From Parapedobacter pyrenivorans (GTDB taxonomy: Bacteria; Bacteroidota; Bacteroidia; Sphingobacteriales; Sphingobacteriaceae): a stretch of DNA of 64,000 nucleotides. A program made the position numbers and the translations under genes. Shown here piece after piece: positions 1 to 7,334 of this stretch (the stretch's first letter is position 1; each line of letters starts with the position of its first letter). The notes beneath the pieces are model-generated. The model ran no database searches. It was not told the DNA's origin and saw only the letters and a list, made by a program, of their open reading frames with translations. The DNA lies in the NCBI RefSeq assembly GCF_014636865.1, contig NZ_BMER01000004.1, positions 1 to 64,000 of the forward strand, read 5' to 3'.

Positions 1-809
1 CGGTCGCGGATGGTGCCGATGGCTATCGCATTTCCATCGGTACCACCGCCGGAGGTACGAATGTGGTAGATGGGGAGGAAGTAAACGGTACGACATACAA
101 CCACGCGACCGACTGGGAAGAAAACACGACCTACTATGTTACCGTGGTGCCATACAATGCCGCCGGGGAAGCAGACGGCTGCATAGAAATCAGCTTTACC
201 ACCACTACACTTTTGGTTGCACCGGAATGCACGACCATCATTCGCCCACGAGACGGCGAAAGCAGCATATCACTAAATGATGGGATTGCTTGGACTGCCG
301 TGGAAGGTGCAGAAGGTTACTACGTCGCTATCGGTACAACACCCAGTGGATCCGACCTAGTAGACGCTGACATCGTGGTCGGCACTACTTACCACCCCAA
401 GATCGATTTCAAAGAAAACACACCCTACTACATCCGGGTTATCCCGTTCAATGCCGCAGGCGAAGCAACGAGTTGCAGCGAACTGCGTTTCCTCATTATT
501 CCAGACACGCGTATCCAACGGACTAAATATGGAATTTCCCCCAACGGCGACGGCATCAATGACAACTGGCAAATCGATGGCATTGAGCGCCATCCCGAAA
601 ATTCGGTAGCCGTTTTCAGCAGATGGGGCGATTTGGTCTTCTTCTTAAAAGATTACGACAACCAATCCAAGGTATTTGACGGAAAGGCAAATAAGCTTAC
701 CCGGCTCGGAGGCGGAATACTGCCCGCTGGAACGTATTTCTTTGTGATCGAATACAAAGAAGACAACACGTTAAAGAAGATCGAGGGCATGTTGGTTATC
801 AAACGTTAA
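1..809 (+). CDS. Secreted fibronectin-like protein with type B T9SS C-terminal domain (5' end outside window)
   Basis: The reading frame is open from the left edge (codons in phase with position 3), so this is the C-terminal part of a larger protein. It shows part of one and then one complete fibronectin type III-like repeat of about 90 residues; both contain Y-Y-V/I-x-V-x-P-F/Y-N-A-A-G-E-A. The last ~100 residues hold the gliding-motility-associated type B sorting domain: SPNGDGINDNW, then VFSRWGDLVF, and a terminal VIKR. Known for the family: this domain directs export through the type IX secretion system and stays on or is released from the cell surface. The PorP/SprF gene begins 1 nt after the stop, a usual pairing. 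Ligand and total size cannot be judged from here. Confidence 0.9.
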   Translation, partial: VADGADGYRISIGTTAGGTNVVDGEEVNGTTYNHATDWEENTTYYVTVVPYNAAGEADGCIEISFTTTTLLVAPECTTIIRPRDGESSISLNDGIAWTAVEGAEGYYVAIGTTPSGSDLVDADIVVGTTYHPKIDFKENTPYYIRVIPFNAAGEATSCSELRFLIIPDTRIQRTKYGISPNGDGINDNWQIDGIERHPENSVAVFSRWGDLVFFLKDYDNQSKVFDGKANKLTRLGGGILPAGTYFFVIEYKEDNTLKKIEGMLVIKR

Positions 810-810
810 T

Positions 811-1722
811 ATGAAATTCGGAACATATCCTATCTTTCTTGCCATCGTGGTACTTTGGATACCTCGGTTTTCCTCCGGCCAGCAAACACCGCTTTTTGCA
901 GCTTATCACTATGACCCGTTCCTCATTAATCCGGCCTACTCCGGTATGGCCAAAGGTTCGGTGATCAGTTTCAATCACAACCGCTACACCCGTTATATTG
1001 AAGGCACCCCCAGCAGCTCCGCTTTGAGCTTCCACACGCCGCTAGCCAACGATAAAATGGGAGTGGGCGCCACGATCCTTGACGACCGGATTGGCGTGGC
1101 TTCTGCAACCACCGCGACATTAGCCTACTCCTATAAGATTTATTTTGATCATCAGCAAAACCGACCATACTGGGCTGTCTACGACCAGAACGTTTTTTCT
1201 TTTGGCATGACTGCGGGCGTGCAGCGACTCCACGAAAATCTGTTGGAGCTGGGCGTCGAAGGCGATCCTGAGTTTGCAAACAATCTCTCCGAAACTATTC
1301 CGGTAATTGGAGCAGGCGTTTTATATAACCGAGTGGGTTTTTATTTGGGATTATCCATACCCAACTTGTTAGGTAATCGCTTCGCCTCGCGGGATAATCT
1401 GAATCTTTCGACACCCATTTACGGCTATTTCGGGTACCGTTTTTTTACCGACCTTTACAAGGAGAATATGATTACGCCAAGCTTGCTGGTGAAATATGAA
1501 AAAGGCGCTCCTGTCCAGATCGATGCCAATGTGTCTGCAGCGCTAAAAAATAGGTTTGAGATAGGGGCCGGCTACAGGACTAATTCCTCTGTCAATTTCT
1601 TGTTGGGCTTTTATCCGGTTGAACAACTCCGGCTGGTTTATCAATACAGCGTTGGATTCAATCACCCTGTACTTGGCAACAACCACGGTTTTGCCTTATC
1701 TTATGCTTTTGATTATGATTGA
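811..1722 (+). CDS. PorP/SprF family type IX secretion membrane protein
   Basis: 303 residues, the usual family length. An N-terminal signal peptide (hydrophobic to about residue 23, SSGQQ) is followed by the hallmark FLINPAYSG near residue 38. The rest is rich in alternating aromatic/glycine strands and ends in aromatic-rich residues, as expected of an outer-membrane beta-barrel. PorP/SprF proteins partner with T9SS substrates that carry type B C-terminal domains. The substrate is almost certainly the protein encoded just upstream, separated by 1 nt and probably co-transcribed. The ATG directly follows the upstream stop. Confidence 0.9.
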   Translation: MKFGTYPIFLAIVVLWIPRFSSGQQTPLFAAYHYDPFLINPAYSGMAKGSVISFNHNRYTRYIEGTPSSSALSFHTPLANDKMGVGATILDDRIGVASATTATLAYSYKIYFDHQQNRPYWAVYDQNVFSFGMTAGVQRLHENLLELGVEGDPEFANNLSETIPVIGAGVLYNRVGFYLGLSIPNLLGNRFASRDNLNLSTPIYGYFGYRFFTDLYKENMITPSLLVKYEKGAPVQIDANVSAALKNRFEIGAGYRTNSSVNFLLGFYPVEQLRLVYQYSVGFNHPVLGNNHGFALSYAFDYD

Positions 1723-1743
1723 GTTAACGCACGATACCTAGGA

Positions 1744-2298
1744 CTACCAGAATTCTGCACGTGGCAAGGCGTAGTAGTTGGTGTCCTCAATTGATTGCCA
1801 AGGCGCTTGGTGAAAACGCCAGGATTCCTTGATTTTGTCAAAAGATTTGCCTATATCCTGTTCACCCCATTGGTACCCTACCTGATAGACTTCTGCACCG
1901 TGAGTGATCGTACCAAACACGATGGGAGTGGATGAACCAGAAACACCATTGGTATACATCACGGCTTTTTGAATGGTAAATGCGACCCCCTTGGGAAAGG
2001 CAATGATTTTTACCAAATCGGGCTCCGACAAGTTTGCTTGCTCGTCGACATATTGCCAGTTTGGATGCAAACTATCCAACAGTACGTTGGGGTAGTTGTC
2101 ATTGAAGGGTAGTCGTTCACAGAAAAGGACAGATGGACGGTTTAATTCCACAGTTTTCCCAATCCATTCCTTGAATGGCTCGTAGCGGTCAATACGTGTT
2201 GATTTGGTTTTTATCGATATATAAAGGAATAATACGAACAATGTGATCCCCAGACAAACTGCTGTAAAAATAATAACCAAGATCTTTTTGGACGACAT
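1744..2298 (-). CDS. Uncharacterised membrane-anchored protein
   Basis: About 184 residues from the ATG at 2298; an in-frame TTG lies at 2307. After the short basic start SSKK there is one strong hydrophobic helix (VIIFTAVCLGITLFVLFLY), then a soluble domain that probably faces the periplasm. No family is recognised. The soluble part contains a segment about filling and volume-like strands (VLFCERLPFNDNYP, VAFTIQKAVMY) but no catalytic motif. It is the last gene of a three-gene minus-strand set (2977 to 1744) of small membrane proteins with tight spacing, so it probably acts with them. Confidence 0.6.
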   Translation of the reverse strand: MSSKKILVIIFTAVCLGITLFVLFLYISIKTKSTRIDRYEPFKEWIGKTVELNRPSVLFCERLPFNDNYPNVLLDSLHPNWQYVDEQANLSEPDLVKIIAFPKGVAFTIQKAVMYTNGVSGSSTPIVFGTITHGAEVYQVGYQWGEQDIGKSFDKIKESWRFHQAPWQSIEDTNYYALPRAEFW

Positions 2299-2307
2299 AT
2301 AAAGCAA

Positions 2308-2631
2308 TTAATCCAACGGTTCAAGCAGCTGTTTCAATCCAGCGACAACTTCGCTTTCAAACTGTTTTGTTCGCGCTTGCTTCGCAAGTATATAGATTCC
2401 CAACGGTAACATGAAGAACAGATAAACAAAAGCCATATCTAAATTTGTCGATGTGGTAATCTTGCCTTGCTCGGGTTTGCACTTAATGGCGACATTACCG
2501 GTAATTGTGAAGCCACTTGTCCGCACTTGTAATGTTCCCATACCAGTTTGGATTTTATATTGTGGAAATTTCTCTCGTAGACCTGCTATAAGATATTCTT
2601 TTGCAAAAGGCTTGAATTGTAAATTTTGCAT
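2308..2631 (-). CDS. Small uncharacterised protein with one membrane segment
   Basis: 107 residues from the ATG at 2631. The longer frame to 2694 would overlap the upstream gene and lacks a better start. The N-terminal ~70 residues (FAKEYLIAGLREKFPQYKI, then TSGFTITGNVAIKCKP) look like a small alpha/beta domain. A hydrophobic segment (FVYLFFMLPLGIYILAK) and a charged tail follow. No named family is recognised. It sits between two other small membrane-protein genes on the same strand and ends about 10 nt before the next start. Confidence 0.55.
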   Translation of the reverse strand: MQNLQFKPFAKEYLIAGLREKFPQYKIQTGMGTLQVRTSGFTITGNVAIKCKPEQGKITTSTNLDMAFVYLFFMLPLGIYILAKQARTKQFESEVVAGLKQLLEPLD

Positions 2632-2656
2632 GATTTTAATTATTAATTTGCGAGTG

Positions 2657-2977
2657 TTAGATAAAATTGAATCGATTTTCAAAAAGCTTTCCAATCAACG
2701 GCAACGGCTTTCTTACCTTATTAATAACATGTATAATACCTAATACTGAAAAAATTAAAAACGCGAAGCCGACACTGATCAATATCGCGGCCACATTTAT
2801 TGATATCAATCCAGCGATTAGTGCGAATGAATTACACAACGCACCAAGTATCAGTAAACCAAACCCTTGTTTCAAATGGTATCGGCTTGTATCGTCTCTT
2901 TCGTCTTTCCCAAAAAAATAGGCCACCAGCCACAGGAGCCCCAAATAACCTAGTACCGATTGCATGTGTGAGTTCAT
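2657..2977 (-). CDS. DUF4870/Tic20-like small membrane protein
   Basis: 106 residues with three to four hydrophobic helices. The motif YLGLLWLVAYFFGKDERDD followed by RYHLKQGFGLL resembles the DUF4870/Tic20-like family, where an F-x-R/KQGF-type segment follows the first helix. These small proteins lie in the cytoplasmic membrane and have no established activity in Bacteroidota. It is the first gene of the three-gene minus-strand set. The family call rests on motif memory alone. Confidence 0.6.
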   Translation of the reverse strand: MNSHMQSVLGYLGLLWLVAYFFGKDERDDTSRYHLKQGFGLLILGALCNSFALIAGLISINVAAILISVGFAFLIFSVLGIIHVINKVRKPLPLIGKLFENRFNFI

Positions 2978-3168
2978 ATTTTATGCGTTTAGAAGCTCGA
3001 TGTAAAATTGGTCAGAAATCTTCAGAGAACATGAGAAATGTCCGTTACAAAGCATCTACCACGCTGATTTATTGCATATATAAAGTATCTACATCAAATC
3101 TTTAGTCTCATACCTTTCGTGTGGACGGAAATTTTTTTATTATTTTGTTGAGTAGGTAAACAAGTTAT

Positions 3169-4980
3169 ATGAGTCTAACCGACATCGTGCTATCGCTGCT
3201 TTTTCTTTTATTGTGCCCATCCTTAAGCGCACAGCATAACGCTGATTTTACAGGTGCCACACTTGAGCGTGTAGATCAATTACAATTGCAGAATAATACA
3301 GAAGGAGCGATAAGCGTACTTAAAACGGCCATTGGTAGAACGGCTTCACCCGATGATCTTTCTTATTTGTATGCTTATCAAAGTGGGTTGTATGTTTCGA
3401 TGGATAGTCTTCTAATCGGAAAGAAGTACCTTGACCTCAGTTTTGAAAACGCCAGAAAAGCAAAAAGAAACACGTCAAAAGCCGTTGCGTACCGGGCCAA
3501 AGCTTACCTAAATAATATACTGAACCTTCCAGATTCCGTCGTAAAAGATGCGCTTACAGGACTTAAATACCTGGAAGGGGATGATGATGACCTCATCACT
3601 ACATATAACCTCAATTACCTGTTATATAGTGCCTATAGTAAATGGGATGCCGAAGAAAAGATGGAAAAATATATCCGGACGTGCGCAGCATATGCCGTTC
3701 GGGCGCAAAGTCCCAATCTACAGGCCAATGCAAACAATGGTATTTCCAGCATGTATTTGGCCCGATATCGAAAAACGCATCGGCTCAATTTTTTGGATAG
3801 TAGTTACCATTATTTGAACAATGCATTTGCGATCTATCAAAAGCACCCGGGAAAAGTAAGTGGAAACACGTTGGTTATCACCTGCATCAATCTGGCTAAT
3901 TATTATCTTGATTTTGATGGCACTGGAGTAGCCGAACGCAAACAAAAGGCCTTTGACTATCTTGCGCTTGCTGAAGAGAAACTTAATAGTAAAGTGGCAT
4001 CGGCTGATAAGTGGATCAATGTACTCGGTATCAAAAGCGGCTTCGCCAAATTGGAAGGAAACGTTTCACTCGCCGAGCGGTACCTTTTGCAGGGGCTCGG
4101 CCAGCTCGCAAGCGACGGGGGAAATTACTTCAAGCTCGAATACCTGGTTAATAAGGAACTAGCGGATATTTCAAGAAAAAAAGACAAGCTTAAATCGGCA
4201 TTAGTCTATCAACAAAAAGCAGAAGAATTATTAAAGAAGTCTTTTGATGAACAGCAATTGTTGAATGCGCAGAAACTGGAGATACAATACGAAACGGAAA
4301 AGAAAGACCAACAGTTGACGTTGCTCAATGCTCGCGCTGCGTTTCAGAAGAGCCAAAATTATCTGTATGGTGGAATTGCAGCTGCACTTGTTTTTGCACT
4401 TGTTTTTATGTTTTTGTCTTATCATTTCAAACTAAGATATTCCATTGAGCGTGAAAAAAAGATCCAACAAGAAATGGAGGAAGGAGAGCGCCGCATGACC
4501 ATCCAAATTCAGTTGGAAAAAGAAGAACAAGCACGACTAAAAGCGGAGCAAGAGTTACTGGAAATGAAACGCCAACAATTGGAAAAAGAAACCCTTACAA
4601 ACTCGTTGATCATTGCGCATAAGAACGATATGTTCAGGCAAATTCAGGATAAAATCCAGGAAGGGGATACTGGAAATATACAAAAGCTACTTAAGGAAGA
4701 ATTATTAATGCGTGCCGATTTTGAAGATATCAAAACGCAAATACAGGAATTGCATCCCAACTTCTTTAGCCACCTTAGCGAAAAGGCTTCACAGCGGCTG
4801 ACATCACTCGATCTGAAATATTGCGCCTACCTATACTTGAAAATGACAACAAAACAAATTGCACAGCTGCTTCATGTAGAACCGCAAAGCGTACGGATGT
4901 TTAAGTATCGGTTAAAACAAAAATTCGGATTGGACAAAAACCTTGATTTAGAAGATTTTTTGCAGAGCGCGGATTTTTAA
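3169..4980 (+). CDS. Membrane-bound TPR regulator with C-terminal LuxR-like HTH
   Basis: 603 residues. A signal sequence (hydrophobic to about residue 21, LSAQH) is followed by TPR-like helical repeats to about residue 390. A single transmembrane helix lies at about 401-423, a long charged coiled coil at about 430-500, and a C-terminal winged/LuxR-like helix-turn-helix from about 542 (LKYCAYLYLKMTTKQIAQLL, then VEPQSVRMFKYRLKQKFGL). The topology implies a periplasmic TPR sensor whose cytoplasmic end binds DNA directly. No kinase or receiver domain is present. This architecture recurs in Bacteroidota but its ligands are mostly unknown. Targets cannot be read from the sequence; neighbours on both sides are on the opposite strand. 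Confidence 0.8.
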   Translation: MSLTDIVLSLLFLLLCPSLSAQHNADFTGATLERVDQLQLQNNTEGAISVLKTAIGRTASPDDLSYLYAYQSGLYVSMDSLLIGKKYLDLSFENARKAKRNTSKAVAYRAKAYLNNILNLPDSVVKDALTGLKYLEGDDDDLITTYNLNYLLYSAYSKWDAEEKMEKYIRTCAAYAVRAQSPNLQANANNGISSMYLARYRKTHRLNFLDSSYHYLNNAFAIYQKHPGKVSGNTLVITCINLANYYLDFDGTGVAERKQKAFDYLALAEEKLNSKVASADKWINVLGIKSGFAKLEGNVSLAERYLLQGLGQLASDGGNYFKLEYLVNKELADISRKKDKLKSALVYQQKAEELLKKSFDEQQLLNAQKLEIQYETEKKDQQLTLLNARAAFQKSQNYLYGGIAAALVFALVFMFLSYHFKLRYSIEREKKIQQEMEEGERRMTIQIQLEKEEQARLKAEQELLEMKRQQLEKETLTNSLIIAHKNDMFRQIQDKIQEGDTGNIQKLLKEELLMRADFEDIKTQIQELHPNFFSHLSEKASQRLTSLDLKYCAYLYLKMTTKQIAQLLHVEPQSVRMFKYRLKQKFGLDKNLDLEDFLQSADF

Positions 4981-4994
4981 GTTGCTACAAACCA

Positions 4995-5861
4995 CTATTC
5001 ATAGGTATTTATCCAAGCTAATGCATGGTTGACGACTTCTGATACCGCCGTAGGGTCGACCAAAAAGTCGTGACCGACACCGTCCAAGGTGATGAGCTGT
5101 ACGGTTTTTCCATTATTTTCCAACGCTTCTTCCAAGGCTGTCGACAACGCGTAGGGCACCGTAGTGTCTGCCGTACCATGGATCAGCAAGGTAGGTACGG
5201 CATCAGTTAGGTAACTGATTGGGCCAGCAGCAGAAAAGCGTGGGGAATAAGGTGTTGCTATCGGCGCACCGGCCATAGCTTCGATAGGAACCTTCAATGG
5301 GCCCAGGGCTGCAACAGCCAGAAATTCATCTGGAAATGCAGTGGGGCCTGCCACTGAAATAACAGCAGAGACCTCGTTTTCCCGTTGAAAACCGTAAGCG
5401 TACAGCAAGGCCATATGTGCACCGGCACTTGCCCCAAGTAACTGATAATGCGTTGTACGGATACCCCATTCCTCAGCGTTGGCCTTAACAGCCGCTAGTG
5501 CCAGTCCGACATCCTCCATTAACCCCTCAAAATGATGGTTTTCAGACACAAAACGGTAATTAATACTTATCGAACCGATTTGGTTTTGCAGCAATACTTG
5601 CTGCATGCCCGCCAAGTCCGTTTTATCTCCAGCTATCCATGCTCCGCCGTGAATCAATATCACAATAGGGGTTTTTTCATCGCGCCCTTCCGGCAATGCC
5701 ACCGTCATACGCTGCCTGCTGTCAGGCCCGTATGAGGCGTCCGTTTCAATAAATAATTCCCGGTCAGGAACTTTATCTACGGGATCCTTAACACATGAAG
5801 AGACCAAGGTCATTAGCAGCACAAGAAGCAGGGATAGTTGAGCGGCGCTTTTTGTTTTCAT
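4995..5861 (-). CDS. Alpha/beta-hydrolase lipoprotein (carboxylesterase type)
   Basis: 288 residues. The N-terminus is a lipoprotein signal with lipobox VSSC. The oxyanion-hole motif HGGAW and the nucleophile elbow GASAG (about residue 145) mark an esterase of the hormone-sensitive-lipase/BD-FAE-like group. The acid lies in GTADTTVP and the histidine in GVGHDF near the C-terminus, completing a Ser-Asp-His triad. It is expected to hydrolyse short acyl esters, perhaps sugar esters, at the cell envelope. It converges on the TPR regulator with a 14-nt gap. Substrate unknown. Confidence 0.85.
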   Translation of the reverse strand: MKTKSAAQLSLLLVLLMTLVSSCVKDPVDKVPDRELFIETDASYGPDSRQRMTVALPEGRDEKTPIVILIHGGAWIAGDKTDLAGMQQVLLQNQIGSISINYRFVSENHHFEGLMEDVGLALAAVKANAEEWGIRTTHYQLLGASAGAHMALLYAYGFQRENEVSAVISVAGPTAFPDEFLAVAALGPLKVPIEAMAGAPIATPYSPRFSAAGPISYLTDAVPTLLIHGTADTTVPYALSTALEEALENNGKTVQLITLDGVGHDFLVDPTAVSEVVNHALAWINTYE

Positions 5862-5993
5862 GTCGCGAATTTACCAAAATGCGGAAACTTCTAATCAAAT
5901 TAGTTGTCTTGAATACGGTGTTTGCTAAAATAACCTTAGTTTAGCCAGTGCATAGGAAGCCTGAAAAGGTATAATCGCATCAGTCAGAATAAT

Positions 5994-6365
5994 ATGGAAA
6001 ACAAAATCTTAGGTCTTCGGACCGCCATTTACCAGGTGGGTGATATCGCCGCCGCCAAACGTTGGTATGCCGAAGCATTTGGAAAGCAGCCGTATTTCGA
6101 CGAGCCTTTTTATGTCGGATTTGACATCGGCGGCTTTGAGTTGGGTCTTCAACCGCAGGTAGCAACAGCGACCAAAACGGAGAGTGTGGTCGCGTATTGG
6201 GGTGTCGTCGACATCAACGGCGAGGTCGCCCGCTTTGTGAAGTTAGGAGCTTCCGAATATGAATCGCCTAAGGATGTCGGCGGTGGTATCCAAGTGGCTA
6301 AAGTGAGAGACCCATGGGATAACATCGTCGGGCTGATTTACAATCCGCATTTTAAGGCGAGTTAG
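5994..6365 (+). CDS. VOC family (glyoxalase/bleomycin-resistance fold) protein
   Basis: 123 residues, the single-unit VOC length. The N-terminal strand-helix (LRTAIYQVGDIAAAKRWYAEAFGKQPYF) and the C-terminal strand (VRDPWDNIVGLIYNP) are typical. These proteins use a paired beta-alpha-beta-beta-beta fold that often holds a divalent metal. The specific reaction cannot be inferred; a role in resistance or small-molecule turnover is possible. It stands alone, divergent from the esterase gene. Confidence 0.85.
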   Translation: MENKILGLRTAIYQVGDIAAAKRWYAEAFGKQPYFDEPFYVGFDIGGFELGLQPQVATATKTESVVAYWGVVDINGEVARFVKLGASEYESPKDVGGGIQVAKVRDPWDNIVGLIYNPHFKAS

Positions 6366-6428
6366 CGAAACGATTACATCGAAAACGGCTCATTGAGATT
6401 ACTGAAGGCATGCATAAATAAAAAAAGA

Positions 6429-6451
6429 GCAGTTACTGCCCATTTTATACT
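6429..6451. terminator. Weak hairpin after the VOC gene
   Basis: An A-rich tract precedes GCAGT-T-ACTGC, and a T-containing tract (CCCATTTTA) follows. The stem is only about 5-6 bp, so this is at best a weak terminator of the VOC gene. It lies 64 nt after the stop and upstream of the gene at 6493. Confidence 0.25.
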
Positions 6452-6492
6452 ATTTTAGCAGTTTATAGGTGGTTGGTAGTTAAATCAAGCAT

Positions 6493-7290
6493 ATGCGGAG
6501 AAGTTTGTTGATTATTTTTGGTATGGCTGCGTCGGTTTGGAATGCCCTCGCACAGGAGCCAGCGGAGCAGGCTAAATATGAGTTAATCCGTGAAACAATT
6601 AATTTTCTGGCGACGGACAAGGTGGTTTCGCAGGATACCAGTTTTAGGATATCCTGTGAGACACTGGATTACGACTGTTTCACACAGCAGTTAGCCATGA
6701 AGCCCATTGCGGGAATCGAGCGATGGTACAATAGCTGGCGGTCTCTGAGCGCTACTGATGATGCTGGGTTGGTTGCCTTGCGAAATCAAGTTTTTGCCGA
6801 TATCTTTGAGCGGCCGGGAAAGGGTTATCGGAAGCAACTTGCCGGTTATGAAAGTTACGTCTCCCACACCGAACGCTTAATTGATCTAAACGATGAAGTA
6901 CCGCTGGAGGATACTATTATGGACACTACGCTATCATCGTTGATCGTCCCCACCCAAGTACAACCAACCAATCCCGAGGAACTTACCGATCGGAATGAAA
7001 ACCCTGAAAAAGAAAATACCATGATTGCTTACCTCGCTTTTGCCATTGGCATCATTGCTTTAATTATTGCCCTCGTACCGATTTTCAAGAAAAAGGAGCA
7101 GCGGCAGCCTGTTGATATTCAGGGATTACATGAACAGCTTGAGGAATTGGCCCTGCGAATGAAACGTTTGGAGCGGAAAATGCCCGACAACCAAATCAAG
7201 GATGCCATAGCCAATTTAGCGGATATCATGGAGTCTGTGGAAAAACGGGTGGCCGAACTGGAAACTGGCTACAAATCGGATAACGATTAA
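6493..7290 (+). CDS. Uncharacterised exported protein with transmembrane helix and coiled coil
   Basis: 265 residues. The signal peptide (to about residue 20, ALAQE) is followed by a ~150-residue soluble region that would be periplasmic. A strong transmembrane helix lies at about 177-199 (AFAIGIIALIIALVPIF). The last ~60 residues form a cytoplasmic charged coiled coil with heptads such as LHEQLEELALRMKRLERK. No catalytic motif or named family was recognised. It is monocistronic between a VOC gene and the convergent DUF5916 gene. Confidence 0.65.
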   Translation: MRRSLLIIFGMAASVWNALAQEPAEQAKYELIRETINFLATDKVVSQDTSFRISCETLDYDCFTQQLAMKPIAGIERWYNSWRSLSATDDAGLVALRNQVFADIFERPGKGYRKQLAGYESYVSHTERLIDLNDEVPLEDTIMDTTLSSLIVPTQVQPTNPEELTDRNENPEKENTMIAYLAFAIGIIALIIALVPIFKKKEQRQPVDIQGLHEQLEELALRMKRLERKMPDNQIKDAIANLADIMESVEKRVAELETGYKSDND

Positions 7291-7334
7291 CACAGAGCGG
7301 AATGCAAGGTCATGGGCCACGTAACTGCCTTTTT

